This document shows, one piece after another, positions 41,786-50,086 of a stretch of DNA of 64,000 bases; within the stretch, counting starts at the first letter, position 1, and the number at the start of each line of letters is the position of its first letter. This DNA is from Burkholderiales bacterium (lineage in GTDB: Bacteria; Pseudomonadota; Gammaproteobacteria; Burkholderiales; UBA6910): the NCBI GenBank assembly GCA_026005015.1, contig BPKG01000005.1:62001-126000 (forward strand), given 5' to 3'. The translations under genes and the position numbers were made by a program. The notes beneath the pieces were generated by a model. The model was not told the DNA's origin. It worked only from the letters and a program-made list of their open reading frames with translations, and ran no database searches.

Positions 41786-42718
41786 ATGGACGAGCCCGTG
41801 TCCCGCGCTGCCCAAGTCGCTCGAGCCCTGATGGGGGCCTGCCTCGCCGACGTGCGGGCCCTCAAACCCGGCAACGTGAGCGTGTACTCGGACGGGCACG
41901 GCATGATGGCCGAGGACTTCGTCCTAAGCGCCCAGGCCATCGTGTCCCCCCTGACCGCGCCGGGACTCAAGGTAGGAACGCGCATCCTGCGGGCGGTCGA
42001 GGCGACCCGGGCGGCGGTGGGCTGCAACACCAACCTGGGCATCGTCCTCGCCTGCGCGCCCCTCGCCCAGGCGGCCTTGGCGGCTCAGCCTGGAATGGCG
42101 CTGCGGGAGCGGCTCGCGGCGTTGCTCGAGCGCCTGGACGTGAAAGACGCGGAGGACGCTTACCGAGCCATCCGCCTCGCCAATCCGGGCGGCCTGGGCC
42201 GCAGCCCCGAGCACGACGTGCACGAGCCTCCCCGGGTCACGCTGGTGGCGGCCATGGCGGCGGCCCGCCATCGGGACGGGATCGCCCGCCAGTACGCCGA
42301 GGGCTTCCGGGACGTGTTCGACGTGGGCGTGCCCCGGGCCGCCTGGGCCCTCGCCCGTTGGCAGGGCGAAGAGTGGGCAGCCACCGCCGTCTATCTTGGC
42401 TTGCTCGCTCGGGAGCCGGATACCCACGTGGCCCGCAAGCTCGGGCCCGCCGTGGCACGGGAAGTGAGCCTTGAGGCAGCGCGGCTGGATATGGAGTTGA
42501 TGCGCTGTCACCATCCGCAAAGCCTCATGCCGACGCTCCTCGATTGGGACCGGCGATTGAAGCGCCGGGGCATCAATCCGGGCACCACCGCCGATTTGAC
42601 CGTGGCGAGCTTGTTCGCCTTATCGCTACAAGCTATCCTCGACAAGGAGTTTGGCGGTCGCGATGCAGTCCCGTCGACGGCCGCTCCAAGCGCTGGACTT
42701 CGGTCCACTCTTCACTAA
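41786..42718 (+). CDS. CitG-like triphosphoribosyl-dephospho-CoA synthase family protein
   Basis: A 310-residue helical protein of the CitG/MdcB family, Orf19 of methylotroph H4MPT clusters. The segments [40 protein letters not shown] and [17 protein letters not shown] match the family's conserved regions, which form a phosphoribosyl/ATP-binding site. Its step in H4MPT or methanofuran synthesis is not known to me. It starts two bases after the previous stop. The C-terminal tail overlaps a weak promoter candidate for fae. Confidence 0.87.
   Translation: MDEPVSRAAQVARALMGACLADVRALKPGNVSVYSDGHGMMAEDFVLSAQAIVSPLTAPGLKVGTRILRAVEATRAAVGCNTNLGIVLACAPLAQAALAAQPGMALRERLAALLERLDVKDAEDAYRAIRLANPGGLGRSPEHDVHEPPRVTLVAAMAAARHRDGIARQYAEGFRDVFDVGVPRAAWALARWQGEEWAATAVYLGLLAREPDTHVARKLGPAVAREVSLEAARLDMELMRCHHPQSLMPTLLDWDRRLKRRGINPGTTADLTVASLFALSLQAILDKEFGGRDAVPSTAAPSAGLRSTLH
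42650..42667 (+). promoter_or_regulatory. Weak sigma-54 promoter candidate of fae
   Basis: Within the 3' end of the CitG-like gene: TTTGGCGGTCGCGATGCA-like spacing, GG at 42653-42654, ten bases, GC at 42665-42666. TGGC and TGCA are kept, the rest deviates. Would start transcription about 63 bases before the fae ATG. Confidence 0.35.
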
Positions 42719-42740
42719 CCAACGACAAAAGGAGAAACCC

Positions 42741-43253
42741 ATGGCTAAGATCACCCGCACCCTGGTAGGCGAATCCTTGGTGGGCGACGGCAACGAGGTA
42801 GCCCACATCGACCTGATCATGGGTCCCCGCGGCAGTGCTGCCGAGTCGGCTTTTTGCCACACCTTGACCAATAACAAAGACGGTTTTACGGCGCTTCTGG
42901 CGGTGGTTGCGCCCAACCTGCCGGCGAAGCCCCACACCGTGATGTTCAATAAAGTCACTATCAAGAACGCCAAGCAGGCGACCCAGATGTTCGGGCCGGC
43001 CCAGCGGGGCGTGGCGATGGCGGTGACCGACTGCGTGGAGGACGGCACCATCCCGGCGAACGAGGCCGATGACGTCTTCATTTGCGTAGGGGTGTTCATC
43101 CACTGGGAGGCCGCCGACGACAACAAGATCCAGGACTTCAACTACCAGGCGACCAAGGAGGCGATCAAGCGGGCGGTGGCCGGCGAGCCCAAGGTGAGCG
43201 ACATCCTCGCCAAGCGGCGCAGCGTGATGCACCCCTTCGCCGCCCACGCCTGA
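42741..43253 (+). CDS. fae: Formaldehyde-activating enzyme
   Basis: Condenses formaldehyde with H4MPT to methylene-H4MPT, the entry into this pathway and usually one of the most abundant proteins of methylotrophs. 170 residues, full length. The catalytic His is in [51 protein letters not shown] and [20 protein letters not shown] are conserved. Strong ribosome-binding site AAGGAG. It converges with the HisA-like gene ten bases downstream. Confidence 0.97.
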   Translation: MAKITRTLVGESLVGDGNEVAHIDLIMGPRGSAAESAFCHTLTNNKDGFTALLAVVAPNLPAKPHTVMFNKVTIKNAKQATQMFGPAQRGVAMAVTDCVEDGTIPANEADDVFICVGVFIHWEAADDNKIQDFNYQATKEAIKRAVAGEPKVSDILAKRRSVMHPFAAHA

Positions 43254-43263
43254 GGGACGCGGC

Positions 43264-43953
43264 TCACAGGGTCTCGAGGTCTTCGCGGGTGAGGCTGCCG
43301 TCGTGTAGGGCGGAGGCGATGAGCGCCCCGAAGCCCCGGACGGTGAGCGCTTCCAGGTCCCGCTTGCCGCGTACGCCCCCGGCGCAGTAGATCCGCGCCC
43401 CGGGGGCGCGGGCGGCAAGCGCTCCCGCGAGGGCGAGATCCGGGCCTCGTCGGGCGCCTACCCGGTCCAGGTTCAGGGCGATCACCCGGGAGGGCCAGAG
43501 CTCCGGACGCTCGAGCAGCTCGGCCGGGCCCAGTAAGCGCTCCTGCCGGAAGTCGAGGGAGAGGACGAAGGCGTGGGCCTCGCCCGCGAGGGCTTCCAGC
43601 AGACGGAGGTCGGGGAGGGTTTCGCTGCCCACCACCGGGGTGAGCCCGCCGGCGGCCAGGCGGCGCCACCGGGCGAGGTCGCGAACGCCCGCGTCCACCC
43701 ACAGCTCCACCGGCGCGAGCTCCCGGCCCAGGGCCTCGAGCAAGGCCAGGTGGCTCCCCCGTTCCAGGATGGCGTCCAGGTCCGCGGCGTAAAGGGCGCG
43801 GAACGGGTGCAGGGCAGCCAACGCCCGGGCCACGTCCTGGGGGCGGCTTCCGGCGCATAGCCGGGAACGGAGCGGCGCGTAGCGCTCCCTCTGCCCGCGC
43901 CGGGCATGGACCACGAGGCCGTCCATGAGGTCGATGACCGGAACGATCTCCAC
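43264..43953 (-). CDS. HisA/HisF-related protein of the H4MPT gene set
   Basis: A 229-residue TIM-barrel protein of the HisA/HisF-related family found in methanogens and H4MPT methylotrophs. It begins VEIVPVIDLMDGLVVHARRG and has ALYAADLDAILERGSHLALL, VELWVDAGVRDLARW and ARIYCAGGVRGKRDLEALTV. True HisA is unlikely because no his genes are near. A role in cofactor synthesis is inferred from co-occurrence. Start is GTG 43953, only 12 bases from the GTG of the divergent ligase gene, so start assignment is tentative. Confidence 0.82.
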   Translation of the reverse strand: MEIVPVIDLMDGLVVHARRGQRERYAPLRSRLCAGSRPQDVARALAALHPFRALYAADLDAILERGSHLALLEALGRELAPVELWVDAGVRDLARWRRLAAGGLTPVVGSETLPDLRLLEALAGEAHAFVLSLDFRQERLLGPAELLERPELWPSRVIALNLDRVGARRGPDLALAGALAARAPGARIYCAGGVRGKRDLEALTVRGFGALIASALHDGSLTREDLETL

Positions 43954-43965
43954 CGGGGGATAGGG

Positions 43966-44976
43966 GTGCGAATCTTCCTGTACGAGCACGTGACGGGCGG
44001 CGGATTCATGGGGCAGCCGCTGCCTGCTTCCCTCGCGCGCGAAGGGGACAGGATGCTGCGCGCGGCGCTGGATGATCTCACGGAACTGCCGGGCGTGGAA
44101 ACGGTGGTGAGCCGGGATCCCCGGCTGCCCTTCCCGCCGGGCGCCGCGGCGGTGCTGGAGCCCGCGCCCGGCGAAAGCCCCCGTTCCCTTTACCGGCGCG
44201 GGCTCGCCCTGGCCGATCTCGCCTGGATCATCGCCCCCGAGACGGGGGGCGTGCTGGAAGCCCTCGCCCGGGAAGCGCTGGCGCGGGGGAAGGGACTCTT
44301 CGGGTGCGCCCCGGAGGCGGTGCGGGTGGCGGCGAGCAAACGGGCCACCGCCCGGGCCCTCGCCCGCGCCGGCCTTCCCGTCGTTCCCACCTTCGCCCCC
44401 GGGGAGCCCCTGCCGGCCCTTCCCGGTCCCTGGGTGGTCAAGCCCGACGACGGTGCCGGCTGCGAAGGCGCGCGCCGGGTGCCGGACGTGGACGCGGTCC
44501 GCGAGGCGCTCCTCGAGGCGGGGACGGGCCCGGTGGCGCAACCCTGGATCGAGGGCGAGGCCGCCAGCCTCTCCTTGCTGGTTTTCCCCGAGGGCCGAGT
44601 GCGGCTCCTTTCCTGCAACCGCCAGCACATCGCGGTGCGGGGCGAAGCTCTCGCCCTAACGGGGGTCACCGTGGGTGCCTGGGCGGACGCGGACGGCCGC
44701 TTGGCCGCCCTCGCCCAGGCGGCGGTGGCGGCGATCCCGGGACTGGCCGGTTTCGTGGGGATCGATTACGTCCAGACGTCCGCGGGACCGGTGGTCCTGG
44801 AGATCAATCCCCGGCTCACCACGTCCTATTGCGGCCTGCGCTCTGTGCTGGGGATGAACCCGGCGGCCCTGGCCCTGGGTCTTGTCTCCGAGGCCAGCGA
44901 AGAAAAGTCGGGCAGGATAGACCGACTAACGGGAAAGGGGCCGGTTCGCGTTTCCCTGGAGCCCGTCGATGCCTGA
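43966..44976 (+). CDS. mfnD: ATP-grasp ligase, MfnD-like (tyramine-glutamate ligase of methanofuran synthesis)
   Basis: A 336-residue ATP-grasp protein resembling archaeal MfnD, which joins glutamate to tyramine (Orf5 of methylotroph clusters). It starts MRIFLYEHVTGGGFMGQPLP (GTG start 43966, GGGGGA upstream). It has VASKRATARALARAGLPVVP, WVVKPDDGAGCEGARRV as the ATP loop and VVLEINPRLTTSYCGL with metal ligands. Followed by the MfnF-like gene with an eight-base overlap, which supports the methanofuran assignment. Confidence 0.85.
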   Translation: MRIFLYEHVTGGGFMGQPLPASLAREGDRMLRAALDDLTELPGVETVVSRDPRLPFPPGAAAVLEPAPGESPRSLYRRGLALADLAWIIAPETGGVLEALAREALARGKGLFGCAPEAVRVAASKRATARALARAGLPVVPTFAPGEPLPALPGPWVVKPDDGAGCEGARRVPDVDAVREALLEAGTGPVAQPWIEGEAASLSLLVFPEGRVRLLSCNRQHIAVRGEALALTGVTVGAWADADGRLAALAQAAVAAIPGLAGFVGIDYVQTSAGPVVLEINPRLTTSYCGLRSVLGMNPAALALGLVSEASEEKSGRIDRLTGKGPVRVSLEPVDA

Positions 44977-46039
44977 AGCGGCGGTCATCGGCTGGGACCT
45001 GGGCGGGGCCCACCTCAAGGCCGCCGCCGTCGCTCGGACCGCGGGCGAGCTGGCCGTGCTGGACGCGGTGCAACTGCCCTGCCCCCTGTGGCGGGGCCTG
45101 GATTACCTGGCGGCAGCGGTGGACCGGGCCCTCGAGCGTCTGGGCGCCGCCCCGTGCCATGCCCTCACCATGACCGGGGAGATGGCGGACCTGTTCCGGG
45201 ACCGGGCGGAGGGGGTGGCGCGGCTCGCGGACTTCATGGAGCGACGGCTGAGCGGACGGCGCACGCGCTACTTCGCCGGTGCCGGTTTCGTGGACGCCGC
45301 CCATGCCAAGGGCATGCCCCGGCGCGTCGCCTCCGCCAACTGGCTCGCCTCCGCCCGGTTCGTCGCGGGGCGGCTCGAGGCGGCGCTCTTCGTGGACGTG
45401 GGCAGCACCACCACCGACCTAGTGCCTGTGGCCGGGGGCGAGGTGCGTGCTACGGGCGAAGACGATTTCGAGCGCCTGGCTTCGGGCGAGCTCGTCTACA
45501 CGGGGGTGGCGCGCACGCCGGTAATGGCCCTCGGGAGGCGCGTGCCTTTCGAGGGACGCCGGGTGCCCCTCGTGGCGGAACACTTCGCCACCATGGCCGA
45601 CGTGCACCGGCTGGCGGGCGCGCTGCCCGAGCACGCGGACCAGTGGCCTGCGGCCGACGGGGGAGAGAAGACCGAGGAAGGCAGCGCCCGCCGGCTCGCC
45701 CGCATGATCGGGCGCGACGCCGCCTCGGCGGCGCCCGCCGCCTGGCGCCGGCTCGCCCGCCGGCTCGCGGGATACCAGCTGGCCCAGATTGAAGCTGCCG
45801 CCCGCCGGGTCCTGGCGGCAGCTGGCGTCGAGGCCACGGCCCCTGTGGTGGGCGCAGGGGTGGGCCGCTTCGTCGCGGCCCGGCTGGCGGCGCGGCTCGA
45901 GCGGCCTTACCGAGACTTCGCTGGCTTGTTCCATCGAATCCGCGCCGATCCGGAGTGGGTTGCCGGGTGTGCCCCGGCCGTGGCGGTGGCTTGCTTGGCG
46001 GCCGAAGAAGCAGAGGAAGCGATCCATGTGGGTAGTTAA
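44969..46039 (+). CDS. mfnF: Hydantoinase/oxoprolinase-like protein, MfnF type (methanofuran synthesis)
   Basis: A 356-residue ASKHA-fold protein, Orf7 of methylotroph clusters and homologous to archaeal MfnF, which couples the furan phosphate to glutamyl-tyramine. Nucleotide-binding segments are IGWDLGGAHLKAAAVAR at the start and ALFVDVGSTTTDLVPVAGGE near residue 135. ARPVMAL-type and GAGVGRFVAARLAARLERPY segments follow. Start overlaps the ligase stop, and its end overlaps the kinase gene by 14 bases. Confident family, inferred reaction. Confidence 0.87.
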   Translation: MPEAAVIGWDLGGAHLKAAAVARTAGELAVLDAVQLPCPLWRGLDYLAAAVDRALERLGAAPCHALTMTGEMADLFRDRAEGVARLADFMERRLSGRRTRYFAGAGFVDAAHAKGMPRRVASANWLASARFVAGRLEAALFVDVGSTTTDLVPVAGGEVRATGEDDFERLASGELVYTGVARTPVMALGRRVPFEGRRVPLVAEHFATMADVHRLAGALPEHADQWPAADGGEKTEEGSARRLARMIGRDAASAAPAAWRRLARRLAGYQLAQIEAAARRVLAAAGVEATAPVVGAGVGRFVAARLAARLERPYRDFAGLFHRIRADPEWVAGCAPAVAVACLAAEEAEEAIHVGS

Positions 46040-46649
46040 GCTGGGCGGCAGCCTCGCCGGAGAGGCGGTGCTCAGAGACTGGCTGGAGACGCTGGCTCGC
46101 TACGGGGGCGGGCAGGTCATCATTGTGCCCGGGGGCGGTCCCTTTGCCGACCGGGTGCGGGAGGCCCAGGAGGCGTGGCGCTTCGACGACGGGATCGCCC
46201 ACCGCATGGCCCTGCTGGGCATGGAGCAATACGGCCTCATGCTAGCGGGCATCTGCCCCGATCTGGTGCCGGCGGGGAGCCGAGAGGAACTGGTGGGGGC
46301 GCTGCGGTCGGGCCGGGTGGCCGTTTGGTTGCCCGCCCGCATGGCCCTCGCCGCCGAAGAGATTCCTGCCAGTTGGGACGTGACCTCCGACAGCCTGGCT
46401 GCCTGGCTTGCCCATTACGTGAGCGCCGAGCGGTTGGTGTTGGTCAAACCCTTTGCGCCCGCCCAGGCGGAGATCGCGGCGGAGGAAATGAGCCGCAGCG
46501 GCCTAGTGGACCCCTCATTTCCGGCCTTCGTGCGCTCGGGGTGCTTTCAGACGCTGGTGCTGGCCAAGCAGCAGCATGAGACCCTGGGTCAGCTCCTCCT
46601 CGGCAGCGTGTGCCGGCCGACGGGGATATTGGTCGACCGGGATTCTTAG
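46026..46649 (+). CDS. mfnE: Amino acid kinase family protein, MfnE type (methanofuran synthesis)
   Basis: A 207-residue kinase resembling archaeal MfnE, which phosphorylates the aminomethylfuran phosphate to a diphosphate (Orf9 of methylotrophs). The N-terminal KLGGSLAG and the loop VIIVPGGGPFADRVREAQEA are the phosphate-binding elements, and WDVTSDSLAAWLAHYVSAER is typical of the family. Start ATG 46026 lies inside the end of mfnF. Last gene of this plus-strand run; converges with mfnB 49 bases away. Confidence 0.87.
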   Translation: MWVVKLGGSLAGEAVLRDWLETLARYGGGQVIIVPGGGPFADRVREAQEAWRFDDGIAHRMALLGMEQYGLMLAGICPDLVPAGSREELVGALRSGRVAVWLPARMALAAEEIPASWDVTSDSLAAWLAHYVSAERLVLVKPFAPAQAEIAAEEMSRSGLVDPSFPAFVRSGCFQTLVLAKQQHETLGQLLLGSVCRPTGILVDRDS

Positions 46650-46698
46650 CCCTTCTCGTACACGCTGTGGCCGAAGCCCCAAGGGCCGCCAGAATCGC

Positions 46699-47382
46699 CT
46701 ACACGGCCGCAGCCAGGCGGGCTCTCACGGCGGCGACTCGGGCGGGATCGATTTCCCCGGTGCGCTCCCCCTTCCCGCACAGGGCGCCGCGAAAGCCCAG
46801 GAAGTCGGGGGCGAGGGCCTTCAAGGGGCCGATGTCCTCCTCCGTCAAAGAGCCGGCCAAGCCCACCGTCAACCCTTGGGCGCGGGCCGCGCCCACGAAG
46901 CGGGCGAGCGCTTCCTCGTCCAGGTGGGTCCTCAAGCCTCCCCGGGTTTTGTCCGCTGTATCGAGCATCGCTCCCGAAAATCCGGCAGCGGCGATCTCGG
47001 GGAGCCACGCCCAGTCGGGGGCCTGGTCGGCGAACAGGACCGCCACCAGGCGGCAGCCTCGGCGGGCGAGGGGCTCCAGGGCCCGTGCGCATGCCAGGGA
47101 CTGGGACGAGGAGAAGAGGCCCACCTTGATGTAGTCCACGCCGCTCGCAGATGCGCGCTCGGCAGCGGCCCGCAGAAGGGCCGGGACCATGGGAAGGTCC
47201 CCCAGGGTGGCGCTCACCGGGCGCCGGCCCGCCACGAAGCGGGCGAGCTCCGCCACGGTCTCCGGCGCAAGAGCCCCCAGGGCGCCGCGGCGCGGCTCCT
47301 TGAGGTCGATCACGTCGGCCCCACCCGCCAGGGCGAGGGCGGCTTCTTCCCGGGAGCGCACGCTTGCCAGCAGCGCGGTCAT
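46699..47382 (-). CDS. mfnB: (5-formylfuran-3-yl)methyl phosphate synthase
   Basis: Makes the furan ring of methanofuran from two glyceraldehyde 3-phosphates. A 227-residue TIM-barrel protein of the DUF556 family (OrfY). ADVIDLKEPRRGALGAL carries the Schiff-base Lys region; VDYIKVGLFSSSQSLACARA, MLDTADKTRGGLRTHL and VGLAGSLTEEDIGPLKALAP, then DFLGFRGALC, are conserved. ATGA overlap with the DUF447 gene stop is not seen, rather its start overlaps that gene's stop at 47382-47379, so the two are coupled. Confidence 0.93.
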   Translation of the reverse strand: MTALLASVRSREEAALALAGGADVIDLKEPRRGALGALAPETVAELARFVAGRRPVSATLGDLPMVPALLRAAAERASASGVDYIKVGLFSSSQSLACARALEPLARRGCRLVAVLFADQAPDWAWLPEIAAAGFSGAMLDTADKTRGGLRTHLDEEALARFVGAARAQGLTVGLAGSLTEEDIGPLKALAPDFLGFRGALCGKGERTGEIDPARVAAVRARLAAAV

Positions 47383-47954
47383 GCCGGGCGCTCCGCTTCC
47401 CGCCGGGCGTCGTGGGCGGCAATGGCCTCCATCAGCCAGCCCCACGCCTCCCGCTCGGCGGGGCCTGCGGTCTTCTCCACCGCGATGGCGAGATATTTCA
47501 CCTCGGCCTCGATCTTGTCCCGGGGCAGCAGGTGCAGGCGCGACACCAAGATGGCCGCTTCCAGCACGGCGGCTTGGGCCCGGTTGAAGCCGCGAAACGG
47601 GCGATGATTTTGCAGGTGGACCCGGCGGCAGTAGAGGCGCGGTCGCAGCGGGTCGTCTTCCGCCCGCACGAGCTCCAGCTCCGCGTGGGCCAGGGCCGCG
47701 GCAAGGCGCACGCCGGGAACCCGGTCGGCGGGCGTGAGAGGCCAATCCCGCCGCCCGGTCAGGCAACCGGCGAAAATGCGCACGTCATCGCTGTAGTTGA
47801 CCACGGCGCAGCCGCTGGCCAGCACGTTCTCCAGGGTGGTGGAAGGTTTGAAAGGCGCGAGCACCAGGTTGTCCTGCTCCTCACGGATGCCCATGGGAGC
47901 GATGTGGGTCGTGCCCGAGGGCGAGCGGGTCGTGACGATGGTCTCGAAGATCAT
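47379..47954 (-). CDS. DUF447 family protein
   Basis: A 191-residue protein shared by methanogens and H4MPT methylotrophs, with a flavin-reductase-like split barrel appearance: MIFETIVTTRSPSGTTHIAP, then MGIREEQDNLVLAPFKPSTT and AAILVSRLHLLPRDKIEAEV. It may bind FMN and act in cofactor synthesis; the reaction is not known to me. Its ATG overlaps the stop of the DHPS-like gene (47954-47951) and its stop overlaps the mfnB start. Confidence 0.85.
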   Translation of the reverse strand: MIFETIVTTRSPSGTTHIAPMGIREEQDNLVLAPFKPSTTLENVLASGCAVVNYSDDVRIFAGCLTGRRDWPLTPADRVPGVRLAAALAHAELELVRAEDDPLRPRLYCRRVHLQNHRPFRGFNRAQAAVLEAAILVSRLHLLPRDKIEAEVKYLAIAVEKTAGPAEREAWGWLMEAIAAHDARREAERPA

Positions 47955-49357
47955 GGGCCGCTTCCCGCCTTCTTGGGTTTTTCCAGGGTGGCACCGGGCG
48001 CATGGTAGGCGCTTTTGTCCTCGGGGGCCCGCTCCGCCGCGCAGCCCCAGTCCAGCTCCTCGTCCTGGGCGTAGCGCTTGCCCAGTTGCCAGGCGATCTG
48101 GGCCCGGGCCAGCTCCACTCCCAGGTAGAAGGCGTGGGCCCCGTCCCTTTCCACCCCGAGCCGGGGAAAAAAGGCGTAGGGGTCGGTGGCGGTATGGAAG
48201 CCGTCGCGATTGTACACGTGGATGCCTGATTCGCTCACCTGCACGCGAAAGCTCGGGTCCTTGACCGCCCGGGCGATCTCGGCGATTTCCTCCATCGTGT
48301 CCGGAAACGGCCGCCGGGCATGGACGGTGAGGAGCGCTTCGGTGAAGTCCCTGGGCAGGCTCGCGCTTTCCCGCGCCGCGTACATCAGGCGCCGGGCGAC
48401 ATCCGCTTCCTTGACCGCCCGCCGGCAGTGGGGACTCACCTGGGTGGTGAGAATGGCGGCTACCCGCAGCTCCGAGGCGACGCCCAGCAGCACGGCGTTG
48501 ATGCCGGTGGTGTCGGCGTCGGTCAGCTCGGTCAAGTTGCCCACTCCCATCAGAATGGGCACGTCCGGATGGCGGCGCCGCAGCTCCCGGTAGCGCATCA
48601 GGGAGTCGGTGAATCCGAAATGGATGGGGTCCAGGATGGGATCGGCATAGAATGGCCGATCCCGGGCCTGCATCTGGGCAATCGCCCGCTCCAGGGAGGT
48701 GAGGTCCCCCGGGCGGGAGGGAATGAGGACCGGCACCGAAGCCACCTGGTCCGCCACCCACAGGGTCTCTTCCTTGAGGCTCAGGAGATAATCGGCCCCC
48801 GCCTCCCCCCCGCGCAGGAGCTCTTGGGGTTCCATGGAGTCCACGCTCACCCGGAAGCCTTCCGACTTGAGCGCCTTCACCGCCTCGGCCAGATGGGGGA
48901 AAGGCGTCTCGGGCAGGCAGCCCAGGTCGATCACGTCCGCGCCGTCCCGGCGGTAGCGGTCGGCCCGGGCGAGGAGGGCGGAGATCGGAAGGAGCGGTGC
49001 GTCCACGATCTCGGCGAACACCAGGATGTCATAGCGGTCCAGGTCCGGCTGCAGGCCCTTGGCCCCGAAATAGCGGGGAATGTCCTTCAACTCGTCAGGG
49101 CCCCGCTTGACCGGCACGCCGTAATGGCGGGAGAGCGCCTCCAGGTCGCCGCGGCAGCGGCCGGGCACCATGATCCAGTCCGCCTTCACCGGCTTCGGCA
49201 GCCGGCGCCGGATCAGGTCCGCGGTCATGAGACCGGCTACGTTGATCCCGATCTGCACCACCTCAAAGATGAAGGGCGCGGGCTGCATGCCCTCGAGCAC
49301 CTTGTGCAGGCTTTTTTCCGCCAGCTTGCCGGTCAGGAAGAGAATATGTTCAGGCAT
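47951..49357 (-). CDS. Dihydropteroate synthase-related protein (archaeal/methylotroph type)
   Basis: A 468-residue protein of the DHPS-like family specific to methanogens and H4MPT bacteria. The N-terminal 130 residues (MPEHILFLTGKLAEKSLHKV) form a separate domain. The middle has the DHPS-like barrel: DGADVIDLGCLPETPFPHLA, FRVSVDSMEPQELLRGGEAG and VPILMGVGNLTELTDADTTG, then INAVLLG. It could act on the pterin or on the ribofuranosyl-aminobenzene coupling in H4MPT synthesis; this is inference. Start ATG 49357 lies within the end of the flavoprotein gene. Confidence 0.86.
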   Translation of the reverse strand: MPEHILFLTGKLAEKSLHKVLEGMQPAPFIFEVVQIGINVAGLMTADLIRRRLPKPVKADWIMVPGRCRGDLEALSRHYGVPVKRGPDELKDIPRYFGAKGLQPDLDRYDILVFAEIVDAPLLPISALLARADRYRRDGADVIDLGCLPETPFPHLAEAVKALKSEGFRVSVDSMEPQELLRGGEAGADYLLSLKEETLWVADQVASVPVLIPSRPGDLTSLERAIAQMQARDRPFYADPILDPIHFGFTDSLMRYRELRRRHPDVPILMGVGNLTELTDADTTGINAVLLGVASELRVAAILTTQVSPHCRRAVKEADVARRLMYAARESASLPRDFTEALLTVHARRPFPDTMEEIAEIARAVKDPSFRVQVSESGIHVYNRDGFHTATDPYAFFPRLGVERDGAHAFYLGVELARAQIAWQLGKRYAQDEELDWGCAAERAPEDKSAYHAPGATLEKPKKAGSGP

Positions 49358-49890
49358 TGGAGTCTCGCTTCCACCGCCCGGCGCAGCTCTTCGATCGTGG
49401 TGGCCACCGTGGTGTGCTCGAAGCGCTTGAGCCGCTCCGTGTTCTCCAGGTCGATGCGGCGCGGATAGAGGGTGACCCACTCCTTGGGCGCTTCGGTGTA
49501 GACCTCGGGCTCGGCGTCGCAGGCGAAGACGATGCTCGGAATGCGCTGCTTGCCGGCCTGGGCGTAGATGTTGGTGACCAGGGTGTCGGCGATGCCGCAG
49601 ACCAGCTTGGCTACGGTGTTGGAGGTGGCCGGCGCGATCACCACCGTGTGGTAGAAGCCGTGGTAGAACAGCCCCACCGGCGCGGCGCTGGCCGTGTTGT
49701 CGCGGAAGAGGCGAAAGCGCCGGCGCAGGTCTTCCAAGTCGACGTTATACATATGCAGCACCTCCTCCGCCGCCGCCGAGAGGTAGAGGTCGGTGTAGGG
49801 CAGCCCGGAGGCGATCTCCAGGGACTCCCGCAGGAAGTGCCCCGAGCCGGTGAGGGCCCAGGCGAACCTGGGCAGGGGATCCCGTTTCAT
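49333..49890 (-). CDS. dmrB: Flavoprotein, probable dihydromethanopterin reductase (DmrB/AfpA-like)
   Basis: A 185-residue flavoprotein of the DFP/archaeoflavoprotein type. FAWALTGSGHFLRESLEIAS begins the FMN-binding fold; VVIAPATSNTVAKLVCGIAD, then TLVTNIYAQAGKQRIPSIVF is characteristic. A Burkholderia homologue was shown to reduce dihydromethanopterin to H4MPT, so the last step of H4MPT synthesis is the likely role. Overlaps the DHPS-like gene by 25 bases. Confidence 0.88.
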   Translation of the reverse strand: MKRDPLPRFAWALTGSGHFLRESLEIASGLPYTDLYLSAAAEEVLHMYNVDLEDLRRRFRLFRDNTASAAPVGLFYHGFYHTVVIAPATSNTVAKLVCGIADTLVTNIYAQAGKQRIPSIVFACDAEPEVYTEAPKEWVTLYPRRIDLENTERLKRFEHTTVATTIEELRRAVEARLQCLNIFSS

Positions 49891-50042
49891 GGGCGGATCC
49901 CGGCCGGGAGGGGCGCCCGCCTGGAGGCGCGCTCGGCCGCGGCGAGGAGGGCGGCGATCGACGACACGGAAGAAAAGCCGGAAGGGACGGTCAGCATCCG
50001 ATCCACCAGCGCGGTGGAAACCAAAAAGCTAGCATAACCCAT
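49887..50042 (-). CDS. Very small unknown reading frame ahead of dmrB
   Basis: 51 codons (MGYASFLVSTALVDRMLTVP, ending RRAPLPAGIRP) whose stop overlaps the dmrB ATG. That overlap suggests coupling, but there is no ribosome-binding site and the ATG follows a GC-rich hairpin (50043-50071). It may be the tail of a lost gene or no gene at all. It lies between the sigma-54 activator and the cofactor genes. Confidence 0.3.
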   Translation of the reverse strand: MGYASFLVSTALVDRMLTVPSGFSSVSSIAALLAAAERASRRAPLPAGIRP

Positions 50043-50086
50043 GCCCGCGCCCCCTGGGCGGGGGCGCGGGCGCCAAGCCCGGCGTT

